Origin: DATAUD01 sp036501665
Lineage (GTDB): Bacteria; Verrucomicrobiota; Verrucomicrobiia; Limisphaerales; Palsa-1400
Reading direction: 5' to 3'
Assembly (NCBI GenBank): GCA_036501665.1
Contig: DASXZW010000096.1
Location: 1 to 64,000, forward strand
Length of the DNA: 64,000 bases
Shown here: one piece after another, positions 1-7,390 of the stretch
How positions within the stretch are numbered: position 1 is the stretch's first letter
Layout: each line of letters begins with the position of its first letter
Made by a program: the position numbers and the translations under genes
The notes under the pieces: model-generated
Seen by the model: only the letters and a program-made list of their open reading frames with translations
What the model was told of the DNA's origin: nothing
Database searches by the model: none

Positions 1-5
1 ATTTC

Positions 6-233
6 TTGGGGCAGAAAAAAGTCACCAAGCGTAGTTGGGGATATTCAAACGGCATGATGACGCGCAATTATTACGAGCAGGAGGAGCATAAAATCAAGGC
101 TTACGAGTTGAGGCACATGAAAAAACACCAATGCGTTCTCATCCATTGCGAGAAGGGTCTCAAAAAATCCGTTCTTCCGCCTTTGGAACCGGATGGAAAA
201 ATCTCCTCTTGGTACAAACGAAATTGGTTTTGA
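6..233 (+). pseudogene. small ORF remnant, copy A
   Basis: A 75-codon frame whose last 17 codons read LEPDGKISSWYKRNWF or close to it. It matters because its 3' end (183-233) recurs in degraded, frameshifted form at 2231-2280, on the other side of the DUF4062 gene. I do not recognise a family. Rich in Lys, His and Arg, with no membrane segment. The stretch 234-424 between it and the next gene holds no gene I can support. It may be the tail of a gene that begins before the window or a relic of a mobile unit. Confidence 0.3.
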
Positions 234-424
234 GCATGATCCTCCATTCGTGACACTGCTTTGGACATCATGGTAGCATCTTCCTGTATCGGACCTTCAC
301 CCCAATATCGCGTGAAAACAGACAGTCTCTTGCAACGGCCAATCTGGAAACGGAGTGCCGAAGCCGTTCAATACACTATTGAACGGGAGGCAACCGCCAT
401 TTTTCCACGACAGGGAGGTCAAGC

Positions 425-1969
425 ATGAGCAAATTGCGGGTCTTCGTCAGTTCTGTTCAAAAAGAGATGGAAATCGAGCGAATTGCTATCGCCTCACTCA
501 TCACCACCGATCCTTGGTTGTTGCAGCACTGCGAACCGGTTTTGTTCGAGAAAGAACCGGCTCCGGCCCGCAAATCGAAGCAGCCGTACCTTAAATGTCT
601 CGAAAGCTGCCAAATTTACCTGGTCCTCATTCACAAGGAATACGGCAAACCGGATGGTGCTTTGTCGGCCACTCACCATGAGTACCGGCACGCACAGAAA
701 TTGGGCCTTCCTTCTCTCATATTTATTAAGGGAGAAAACCCTGTTGACGAAGACCGTGCGCCTGAAACCAAGGCTTTCTTTGCCGAAATCCGTACTAACA
801 AACATACGTACAAGCGGTTCCTTGACCGGTTGGACTTACGTGCGGAAGTCCGCCGTGCCCTTCTGAAACTGCTCAAGGACGATTTTCAAATCGAGCCTTC
901 CAGCGGGGAAGCTGCTGGCGGGAAAGAACTGATCGAAGCCGCTTCCGCTTTTGAATCCACTCCGTTGAATGACGTTCACTGGAAATCATTGGATGAGCAA
1001 ATGGTTGGAGCCTTTGCCGCCAAAGTGGTAGAGGGTCCAGGTTCGCGTGTCTTTGATGAACCGGTATTCCAAGCACTTCACTCTCGCGGCTTGCTTTGGC
1101 GGAGGGGCGAAAAGGGTGACCATTTTGCCACTGCCGCCGGATTCCTACTCTTTGGTGTCCGTCCGGGCGACCGTTACCCCCAATGCGAAATTCTCGTAGA
1201 TGCTTACGCGGAAACAAAAATATCCGGTAAACCGCGCGGCCAGCACAATATCAATGCCGCTTTGCCCAAGGCCATTAACCAAATCCTCGAATTTGTGGAC
1301 AAACACACGTTCCACCCGACTCGTGTCGTCGGCATTAACAATATCACCTTGGATGAATACCCGGAGCGGGCGCTCCGCGAAGCCCTCGTAAATGCCGTCG
1401 CGCACCGCAACTACGAGGATGCCAGCCGCAAAATCGGTGTCCAAATCTTTTCCGACCGCATTGTCGTGGCCAGCCCCGGTTATCCGCCATCACCCCTGAC
1501 GCTGGCAAAACTCCGGCGCGGGAACTATCGTCCTTGTTCCCGCAATTCCGTGATTGCTCAAGCCCTCGCGACGATGAACCTTATGGAGCAGCGCGGCAGT
1601 GGCTTCGCCCGAATGCGTGACACGATGCTCAACCACGGATTGGACGCCCCGCTTTACGCCCAGCAGGATGGCTATTTTGTCGTCTCATTTTACGGACCAA
1701 ATGGCAATTACGACCGGCTTAAGGCGTCAGCCGATGCCGTCCACTTCATCACGCCCGCTGTCGAAGCTCAACTCAATGAGCGGCAAAAGAAGATCATGGT
1801 TCAGGTGCAGCGGGAAGGATTGGTTACCAGCGGATGGTGTCGCACAGCCTTCGATATTACGTACGATACTGCGAACCGGGATCTCCTCGACCTGGTCGAG
1901 CGGAAACTGCTCGTCAAAGTTGGCCGAGGCCGTTCTACACATTTCAGGGTGAAATCGTTGGAACCCTAA
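425..1969 (+). CDS. DUF4062 / RecG C-terminal-like ATPase-fold protein
   Basis: A 514-residue protein. Residues 3-110 match the DUF4062 pattern (start KLRVFVSSVQKEMEIER, then CxIYLVLIHKEYG), a Rossmann-like domain often fused to NTPases in defence and signalling proteins. Residues about 190-440 resemble the RecG C-terminal / HATPase_c_4 family. The N-box-like REALVNAVAHRNYE lies near residue 318, the glycine loop QRGSGFARM near 389, and a winged-helix-like tail follows. A GGAGG Shine-Dalgarno at 413-417 supports the ATG at 425. Known: this RecG-like family contains proposed regulators. Inference: a defence sensor or effector, since patatin and BrxL relics lie next door. Function is unproven. 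Confidence 0.8.
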   Translation: MSKLRVFVSSVQKEMEIERIAIASLITTDPWLLQHCEPVLFEKEPAPARKSKQPYLKCLESCQIYLVLIHKEYGKPDGALSATHHEYRHAQKLGLPSLIFIKGENPVDEDRAPETKAFFAEIRTNKHTYKRFLDRLDLRAEVRRALLKLLKDDFQIEPSSGEAAGGKELIEAASAFESTPLNDVHWKSLDEQMVGAFAAKVVEGPGSRVFDEPVFQALHSRGLLWRRGEKGDHFATAAGFLLFGVRPGDRYPQCEILVDAYAETKISGKPRGQHNINAALPKAINQILEFVDKHTFHPTRVVGINNITLDEYPERALREALVNAVAHRNYEDASRKIGVQIFSDRIVVASPGYPPSPLTLAKLRRGNYRPCSRNSVIAQALATMNLMEQRGSGFARMRDTMLNHGLDAPLYAQQDGYFVVSFYGPNGNYDRLKASADAVHFITPAVEAQLNERQKKIMVQVQREGLVTSGWCRTAFDITYDTANRDLLDLVERKLLVKVGRGRSTHFRVKSLEP

Positions 1970-2010
1970 TCTTCCGATAATCTTCCGATTTTTCAAAGAA
2001 ATCTTCCGAT
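1968..2010. repeat. three copies of an 11-bp repeat AATCTTCCGAT
   Basis: AATCTTCCGAT occurs at 1968-1978, 1979-1989 and 2000-2010. The first two are exactly tandem and the third lies 21 bp from the second, so the starts are about one and two helical turns apart. The first copy overlaps the stop codon of the DUF4062 gene. They could be binding sites, or a slipped tail of the coding region as seen at the ends of some RecG-like genes. Confidence 0.7.
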
Positions 2011-2157
2011 TTGACATGGCCAAGCTTACCGATCTGCAAATTGTCGAGCAACGGGGCGCTGCGCGCGCCACGTTTTACGTGCTGAAGGGACATCGGCAAT
2101 CTTATGAATCCGCAACTGCACACGCGAGAATCCGGAACTGACAGTACAGCACAAACT

Positions 2158-2280
2158 CCGCAATATCTGAGACCATGTGAGTATCCTTGTCCAGTACCAG
2201 CGTGGATTTCGGCGCAGGATTTTGCCGCCATTGGAACCGGATGGCGAGGTTTCCCCGTCGTGCAGGGCAATTGGTTCTGA
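2158..2280 (+). pseudogene. degraded remnant, copy B of the 5' flank sequence
   Basis: TTGGAACCGGATGG at 2231-2244 and the following bases to TTCTGA (2280) align with 183-233. One base has been lost, so the reading frame that gives LEPDG then breaks. The rest of 1970-2367 holds no gene I can support. The DUF4062 gene is therefore bracketed by two same-orientation copies of one sequence, about 2 kb apart. Confidence 0.4.
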
Positions 2281-2367
2281 TCCCACGCTAATTCCACAGA
2301 CCTACTCGCGTCCCCCGGCGGTCTTGCTTCCGTGCGTTTGCCCGCTGCAATGACGTGCATGTCCCGA

Positions 2368-3309
2368 CTAGCATCGCGCTTTGATTTGAAACTGCATAGA
2401 AAGTTGATCTAATTCGCTCTCCAGGCTTGCTCGTCGTTGCAGCGTCCTTTTCCGAAAACAAAGCACATACCGACGGTCCATCGGCTTCAAGAGTGGAACC
2501 TCAATTTTCAAAAACATTGGATTTGGAAGTTCCACCTCTGCAATGCTCGGAAGAATCGCCGCTACATGTCCCTGCTTAAGAATTTCCGTCATCAAAGGAA
2601 AAGAGCTACAAATGATTTTTACGTTGAGGTTAATGCCGTGTTTCGAAGCTGCGGCAAAAAGAATTGTTTTGAACTGGCCATCTCCTTCGAGCGTCGCCAG
2701 CGGCAAATTGTTTAAAAGGTTATTATGGACTGGCACATCTTTGGATGACTTCAATGCTTTCGGTAAAAATAGACAATAATTGATCGATCCAAGTTTCTTT
2801 TTTTCTAATTCTCGCGGGCATGCGTCCTCTCGAACTATACCGAAATCGAGCTCAGATTCCTGTATTCCACGAATGATCTCCTTGGACTGGAGGTTGCGGA
2901 ATTGAAAGCAGAAGTTTGGGAACAATTGATTGAGTTGCGAAAAACGCGGGAAAAGTAGCCAATTAAAAATGCTTTCTCCTGCGCCGAAGGATATAGTTTG
3001 AGGCAAGGCTTGTATTTCGCTTTTTGCAGTGTCCAGAGACGCGAAGAATTCACTGGCGACTCGGAGCAGTTTTTCCCCTGCGCTGGTCAGACGAAACATA
3101 TTTCGCTTTCTCACAAACAGCTCCGCCTCAAAATAATTTTCCAGCTCCTTGAGTTGACGACTGAATTGCGACTGGCGGACTACGTTTCCTTTGGCGGCCC
3201 GTGTGATGCCGCGAACATGGGCGATTTCGCAGAAAGTACGCAGACGATCAAGCGATAAACCCTGGCGGTCAAATATAGTTTCAAACATGATTATATAGTC
3301 ATGCAGCAT
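2368..3309 (-). CDS. LysR-family transcriptional regulator
   Basis: A 313-residue LysR-type regulator. The N-terminal winged helix runs LSLDRLRTFCEIA...ITRAAKGNVVRQSQFSRQLKELE (about residues 18-60). The rest is a periplasmic-binding-protein-like effector domain, with FGAGES and LDFGIVRED as the usual anchor motifs. Length is normal for the family. A second in-frame ATG seven codons in (3288) is an equally good start, and neither has a clear Shine-Dalgarno. The gene is divergent from the truncated patatin, so the original target may have been a gene since lost or damaged. The effector is unknown. Confidence 0.9.
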   Translation of the reverse strand: MLHDYIIMFETIFDRQGLSLDRLRTFCEIAHVRGITRAAKGNVVRQSQFSRQLKELENYFEAELFVRKRNMFRLTSAGEKLLRVASEFFASLDTAKSEIQALPQTISFGAGESIFNWLLFPRFSQLNQLFPNFCFQFRNLQSKEIIRGIQESELDFGIVREDACPRELEKKKLGSINYCLFLPKALKSSKDVPVHNNLLNNLPLATLEGDGQFKTILFAAASKHGINLNVKIICSSFPLMTEILKQGHVAAILPSIAEVELPNPMFLKIEVPLLKPMDRRYVLCFRKRTLQRRASLESELDQLSMQFQIKARC

Positions 3310-3400
3310 ACGTTTTCATGTGTTTACCGTCGAGACCTTTCCTGACAAGCTTTCCAGGTTGATGAATGGTGATGTTCGATGTGAACGTTTCGTGAATTGT

Positions 3401-3832
3401 ATGAATGCGGATAGCCAGAATAAGAATCAAAAGCCGTATTTGGTGTTGTCGCTAGACGGCGGCGGAATGCGCGGGCTTTATACGGCGACGCTGCTCCAGA
3501 GATTGGCCGGCCGATTCGTTGAGCAAAGCAGGAAAGATGGCGAATTGGACGTGGGGAAGGGTTTTGACCTTATCGTGGGGACAAGCACTGGAGGAATTCT
3601 TGCGACCGCCTTGGCTTTTGGCCTTTCGACAAACGACATCATTGAGATGTACAGGAAGGTGGGGCCGGAAATATTCACGCGTCCACAACCCCAAAGGCTG
3701 ATTTCATTTTTGTGGTGGAGCATGGGAAGTCTTTTCAAACCAGCAAATTCAGTATCCGCTCTGAAGGGAAAATTGGATGATCTTTTTGGAACCGAAACGG
3801 TGCTCGGTCTTTATCCTCATTTCCGGCGCTGA
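3401..3832 (+). pseudogene. truncated patatin-like phospholipase (N-terminal part)
   Basis: The protein opens with LVLSLDGGGMRGLYTA, the patatin oxyanion-hole motif DGGGxRG. It continues to DLIVGTSTGG, the nucleophile motif GxSxG. The frame stops at 3832 after about 143 residues, before the catalytic Asp (DGG/A) that the family needs. From about 3807 the DNA instead encodes BrxL in another frame. ATG 3401 is chosen because it begins shortly before the domain; upstream in-frame starts at 3320 (GTG) and 3362 exist. Patatins of this kind occur as CBASS effectors (CapV) and in lipid turnover. As it stands it should be inactive. Confidence 0.75.
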
Positions 3833-4274
3833 AGTGAGCGTCGCCAAACTCTTTGTAAATAACAGCAGCGGAAAAATAGGGTTGGTGGGCTATTGGGACT
3901 GTATTTGTTTTGATGAGTTTGCAGGCAAAGATAAGAACGTGGATAAAAACCTGGTGGACATCATGAAAAATTTCATGGCCAACAAGTCTTTCTCGCGAGG
4001 AATTGAGCAACTAAGCGCAGAGGCATCAATGGTGTTCATGGGGAATACAAAAAAATCGGTCGCTTACATGCTCAAACATTCTCATTTTTTCGATCAACTG
4101 CCGGACAAATACATCGACCCCGCATTTCTGGATCGTATGCACGGCTATAATCCAGGATGGGAATCTCAGGTCATCCGTAGTGAATTGTTTTCGTCAGGCT
4201 ATGGATTCATCGTCGATTATTTAGCGGAAATTTTAAAACATCTCCGCAACGAGGATTTCACGGGATTATCATAG
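3807..4274 (+). pseudogene. brxL: internal fragment of BrxL (BREX Lon-like protein)
   Basis: The frame reads ILISGAEVSVAKLFVNN, then CICFDEFAGK (Walker B region), ASMVFMGNTKKSV, a sensor-like segment, FLDRMHGYNPGWE and GFIVDYLAEILKHLRNEDF. This order is that of BrxL (TIGR02688), the AAA+/Lon-like protein of BREX phage defence. Only about 155 residues of a roughly 700-residue protein remain: the Walker A part upstream and the Lon protease part downstream are gone. Its 5' edge is fused to the patatin in a different frame. No other BREX gene is seen. The family call is from remembered motifs, not a search. Confidence 0.7.
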
Positions 4275-4279
4275 GAACT

Positions 4280-4351
4280 ATGACAAAAGACGCGACAGAA
4301 ATCATTTGGACGGAACAGACGGTTCATGGTCCAGTAGGAAGGATTCAATGA
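4280..4351 (+). CDS. possible 23-residue peptide
   Basis: ATG at 4280 opens 23 codons (MTKDATEIIWTEQ...) ending at a TGA that overlaps the next ATG as ATGA (4348-4351). That arrangement suggests translational coupling to the 70-residue gene that follows. It could also be the stump of a longer gene cut by the BrxL rearrangement. No family recognised. Confidence 0.3.
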   Translation: MTKDATEIIWTEQTVHGPVGRIQ

Positions 4352-4560
4352 TTACGCCACCCGGGTACGAACGGAAATTTGCAGATTTCATCAAACTTTG
4401 TTCGGAGGCCAAATCGGCGGGCACTACGCAGGTCGCCGTCGGATACCCCTGGGTGCTCGGTGACACCTACGAGGAATTGATTGAAAGTTTGTCCCGTCTG
4501 GCAGATGCCGGCCTGTCGTTGCATATCGCCGCCCGGAAAGACTGGCTCAGCCAAAATTAA
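4348..4560 (+). CDS. small hypothetical protein (70 aa)
   Basis: Starts MITPPGYERKFADFIKL, followed by VAVGYPWVLGDTYEELIESLSRLADAGLSLHI, then a basic end. The helical, regular middle looks like a genuine small soluble protein. The start at 4348 is preferred over 4306 because it overlaps the upstream stop as ATGA. It lies between the BrxL relic and the XRE regulator on the opposite strand. No function can be assigned. Confidence 0.5.
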   Translation: MITPPGYERKFADFIKLCSEAKSAGTTQVAVGYPWVLGDTYEELIESLSRLADAGLSLHIAARKDWLSQN

Positions 4561-4617
4561 GCGCGCGGGCTCGCAATCTTTGAGTTCCTGAAATCGTCGC
4601 CGGACCAGAATCCGGCT

Positions 4618-4959
4618 TTATCTCGTTTTGAGCGGAATTGGTGCATCACGGAATTTTCTTGATTGCGTCCCTGCTTTTCGGCGGGCATTTCGTGCAGGCT
4701 TGTTGCCCTTTCCTTGAATGATCGTCCGCGTCCCTTTCTCGATGAAGGTGGAAAGATTCACGCCAATCCCGTCGGCAATGCGAAGCATCAACTCCATTGT
4801 TGGATTGCGAAAACCACGCTCGACGAGACTCAGCATGGATTCGGAAACCCCTGAACGCTGGGACACGGCATAATTCGAGAGCTTGCGGCGTTCCCGCTCA
4901 TTTCGCAGGAGCCGAATTATCTCTTTTCGGATGGCCTCATAATGTCCAATGCCAGGCAC
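4618..4959 (-). CDS. XRE-family helix-turn-helix regulator
   Basis: A 113-residue protein. Residues 10-70 form a Cro/C1-type HTH: IIRLLRNERERRKLSNYAV, then RSGVSESMLSLVERG as recognition helix, then PTMELMLRIADGIGVNLSTFIEK. The C-terminal 40 residues are very basic and probably disordered. The inverted repeat CTTGAC...GTCAAG 25 bp upstream (4984-5010) is a plausible self-binding site. It could be the regulator of the adjacent conjugative island or a leftover restriction/defence control protein. Confidence 0.88.
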   Translation of the reverse strand: MPGIGHYEAIRKEIIRLLRNERERRKLSNYAVSQRSGVSESMLSLVERGFRNPTMELMLRIADGIGVNLSTFIEKGTRTIIQGKGNKPARNARRKAGTQSRKFRDAPIPLKTR

Positions 4960-4983
4960 GCGGAATGCTTGCAGAAAAACGGG

Positions 4984-5010
4984 CTTGACACTTACTTTGC
5001 TATGGTCAAG
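4984..5010. promoter_or_regulatory. inverted repeat upstream of the XRE gene
   Basis: CTTGAC (4984-4989) and GTCAAG (5005-5010) are perfect 6-bp arms separated by 15 bp, about 25 bp before the XRE start codon. Spacing near two helical turns between arm centres suits a dimeric HTH repressor. Autoregulation is inferred only. Confidence 0.35.
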
Positions 5011-5161
5011 CCTTTTGGCGTGAGGAGATCACGGGCAGCCCCTTTTCGCTCTTGGCACATCTCGCTTGCCAAGATGTTCAGATACCCGAACAATCGCGTT
5101 GCTGAATTCGTTGTAATTTGCGACGCATGAACCTGAAACGCCCGAGATCGAGAGAGATCAG

Positions 5162-5566
5162 ATGAACCCAAATCCAAACCCGCACGAAGCTATCAACAAG
5201 GAAAACGAGGACCATATTTTTTTTATCGCGAAGCTGCTGCGTTCTCGCCGCAAGGCCGAGGCATTGCATTGGTTGATGGGAAGCGAAGGAAGATCGCGTC
5301 GCGCGTTAGGTGATTTCAAAGGGGCAGCGCCTTCGGTGAATCTTGTGAAAGAACTGTACGCGGCTGGCGCGGTTAAGGTAATTGCGGCCGACATCAAATC
5401 AGAATCGACCGGTAGCCAACGGACAGAAAAATTGGTCATGGAATTGCCATCCGACACAAAACTTCGCGCATCCATTTTTCGCTGGTGCAAACGACAAGGC
5501 GCAAAAGTGGGTTATTCGCCGGAGATTGACGGTGGCGAAAAGCACCTGTATTTACTGCTGGCATAG
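5162..5566 (+). CDS. hypothetical protein (134 aa)
   Basis: Mixed alpha/beta soluble protein: DHIFFIAKLLRSRRKAEAL, a middle with VNLVKELYAAGAVKVIAADI, then KLVMELPSDTKLRASIFRWC and a C-terminal EKHLYLLLA. The pattern VKELYxAGAxxVxA...LxVxLPxD suggests a small ferredoxin-like fold that measures or handles paired values; it is not a named family I can place with certainty. A purine-rich GAGAGAGAT lies just before the ATG. It is convergent with the Clp-type ATPase. Confidence 0.6.
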   Translation: MNPNPNPHEAINKENEDHIFFIAKLLRSRRKAEALHWLMGSEGRSRRALGDFKGAAPSVNLVKELYAAGAVKVIAADIKSESTGSQRTEKLVMELPSDTKLRASIFRWCKRQGAKVGYSPEIDGGEKHLYLLLA

Positions 5567-5655
5567 CTCGATGGCGGCTTTGACTGATCGGCTTTCCCCC
5601 GCCTCCCCAAAGCCGACAGACAAAGCTCGCCCAACAGAGTTCGGAGCGCACTCAA

Positions 5656-5736
5656 TGCCGAATTGCGAAAGCGCCGTTCCACGATGCCGCCCTGTCTCCC
5701 TTCGGCCCGCTCCACTCACGCTTTCGCAGTCCGGCA
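5656..5736. repeat. 18-bp inverted repeat between convergent genes
   Basis: The arm TGCCGAATTGCGAAAGCG (5656-5673) matches the reverse complement of 5719-5736 at 15 of 18 positions, including an unbroken TGCGAAAGCG core. The spacer is 45 bp. It lies between two convergent genes. It could fold as a bidirectional terminator without a clear U tract, or be a small palindromic repeat element. Confidence 0.5.
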
Positions 5737-5757
5737 AACAGTGCTTGAACGCGACCT

Positions 5758-6672
5758 TTAGCGCACGACGAGGCAGTTGGCGGACTCATCCACCGTGAGG
5801 CGACCAGAACCTTTTCCTTCGGTCAACACATCCGTGGCAACGGCGTCGCCGATAAACTTTTCCACTGCATCCCGCATCGGCCGAGCGCCAAGTTTGGGAT
5901 GAAATCCATAACGCACCAGGAACGGCAAAACGGACGAATCCGATTCGAGTTCATAACCACGCTCTCGGAGGAAGGCGATTTCGCGGCTCAACATCAATTG
6001 TGCGATTTCCAATTGGTGATCGTAACTGAGGCGGTGGAAAACCAGCTTTTCGGTGATTCGGGCGTATATTTCTGGACGCAACGATTGCTGCGCCCGCGTC
6101 AAAACGTGACGCTCCAATGTGGCCGGGCTGGAATGCTGAAGGTTCAGCAATTCGGCAGAGCCGATATTGGAGGTGAACACCACATAGTAACCGCTTAGGT
6201 CGAGCGTTTCGCCGGACGCAACCGTGACGCGGGCGGCGTCAAGAATTTGCAGTGAAAGATCAAGAACACGCGGATGTGCTTTTTCAATTTCGTCAAAGAG
6301 TAGCGTACCCACTCTGGATCGTTCGTAAACCATCGCCAGCATTCCGCGTTCAGTCGCGGAACTTCCCAGGAGCAACGGCAGACGCTCCTGTGTTTGATAC
6401 TCGGACATGTCAAAGCGAGAGACATGCTGTGCGCTCAATAAAAAGCTGGTGAACGCCAGCGTGACTTCGGTTTTGCCCACGCCGGTGGGGCCGAGCAGCA
6501 GAAAACTTCCCTTGGGTCGTTCCGGTTTGGTTATGCCCAATTCTCCCCGTTGCAGCACGGAAACGATGCGAGGCAAAACGTGATTCTGGCCGCGGATGCG
6601 CTCGCGCAAATGCGCTTCCAGCAGTTGCAATTTTGAGACAGTTCCCGGCGGAGTTTGCGCGATGTTTTGCAT
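5758..6672 (-). CDS. Clp/HSP100-type AAA+ ATPase, single domain
   Basis: About 304 residues from ATG 6672 (a longer start at 6723 is less likely). It corresponds to the second AAA+ domain of ClpA/ClpB: Walker A GPTGVGKT near residue 61, RFDMSEYQ, Walker B LLFDEIEKA near 124, sensor-1 VVFTSNIGS near 164, and sensor-2 GARPMRDAVEKF in the C-terminal D2-small domain. The N-domain, first AAA+ domain and middle coiled coil of full ClpB are absent. It is divergent from the VirB2 gene and stands where trb clusters usually carry the VirB11/TrbB ATPase, which is missing. Inference: an energising or unfolding ATPase of the secretion system. Confidence 0.85.
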   Translation of the reverse strand: MQNIAQTPPGTVSKLQLLEAHLRERIRGQNHVLPRIVSVLQRGELGITKPERPKGSFLLLGPTGVGKTEVTLAFTSFLLSAQHVSRFDMSEYQTQERLPLLLGSSATERGMLAMVYERSRVGTLLFDEIEKAHPRVLDLSLQILDAARVTVASGETLDLSGYYVVFTSNIGSAELLNLQHSSPATLERHVLTRAQQSLRPEIYARITEKLVFHRLSYDHQLEIAQLMLSREIAFLRERGYELESDSSVLPFLVRYGFHPKLGARPMRDAVEKFIGDAVATDVLTEGKGSGRLTVDESANCLVVR

Positions 6673-6746
6673 TCCGACATAGGAGCAGAAAAAAAACTGA
6701 AAGTTGTTCAGAAGCCTGAACAACCCCTTTCAAAACGCGCGCTAAG

Positions 6747-7049
6747 ATGTGCCGCGTTATGAAAACTTTAGCTATCGCCAAATTCACTCCGCTTCTGGCA
6801 CAAGCGGCCACGGGCAGCCTTTCATCAGGCGCATCATCGGCGTTGGGCATTGTCATGCTCATCGGTTTCCTATTCGGCACACTCTGCGTCATCGGCGGCG
6901 GCTTCGCCATTCGGCGGGGCGACACCGACGCAGGGAAGCTCTCTATCATCGGCGGCCTCATTATCGCAGGTGCGCCCGTCATCGTGAAGGCATTGTTCAC
7001 GGCCTTCGGCAACAGCGGCTCCACCGTTGACGTTGGGACATTCCAATGA
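6747..7049 (+). CDS. virB2: VirB2/TrbC-like pilin
   Basis: A 100-residue protein (a second ATG at 6759 would give 96). An N-terminal signal sequence ends near PLLAQA, then two hydrophobic helices (ALGIVMLIGFLFGTLCVIGG and IIGGLIIAGAPVIVKALF) are linked by the charged RRGDTDAGK. That hairpin is the classic shape of VirB2/TrbC pilin subunits. It is the first gene of the secretion operon and overlaps VirB3 by 4 bp (ATGA). The call rests on size, topology and position, since pilin sequences diverge fast. Confidence 0.8.
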   Translation: MCRVMKTLAIAKFTPLLAQAATGSLSSGASSALGIVMLIGFLFGTLCVIGGGFAIRRGDTDAGKLSIIGGLIIAGAPVIVKALFTAFGNSGSTVDVGTFQ

Positions 7050-7390
7050 AATCCCAGGAACTCAGATTCACGGAGACGAACAGCGCCGACGATTCCCAAG
7101 GGAAGACGTGGGGACTGGACGGCAATTTGTTCTGGTTCATCGCCGGTGGTTCGTTCGTTTCAGTCATCACACTGCTGCTGTTATTCAGCGCCATGCGAAT
7201 GAGCTTCCTCATGGCGTCCGTCGTCGCCGCCGTGCCATTCGCCCTGACGCTTGCATACGTGTTCGGCTTCCGCCAGGGCAAGCCGCCCGGGTACGACGTG
7301 GATTGCTTCGACCTCTGGTTTTGTGGCGCAGGCTTCGGGCCAGAACTCAACCGGCAACCGTCTCATCCTCTGGATTCGCCCCATGTTTGA
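7046..7390 (+). CDS. virB3: VirB3/TrbD-like inner-membrane protein
   Basis: 114 residues with a membrane hairpin near residues 29-70 (FWFIAGGSFVSVITLLLLFS and MASVVAAVPFALTLAYVFGF), followed by RQGKPPGYDVDCFD. VirB3/TrbD proteins are short, have this hairpin and sit between VirB2 and VirB4, as here. It overlaps the VirB2 gene by 4 bp and the VirB4 gene by 8 bp, so the three are probably translated together. In T4SS machines VirB3 binds VirB4 at the inner membrane. Confidence 0.75.
   Translation: MKSQELRFTETNSADDSQGKTWGLDGNLFWFIAGGSFVSVITLLLLFSAMRMSFLMASVVAAVPFALTLAYVFGFRQGKPPGYDVDCFDLWFCGAGFGPELNRQPSHPLDSPHV

Noticed and set aside
6410..7099. 229-codon minus-strand frame across the VirB2 gene
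   Set aside because: Its start lies over the well-supported VirB2/VirB3 frames, and the part overlapping the Clp-type gene repeats that gene out of frame.
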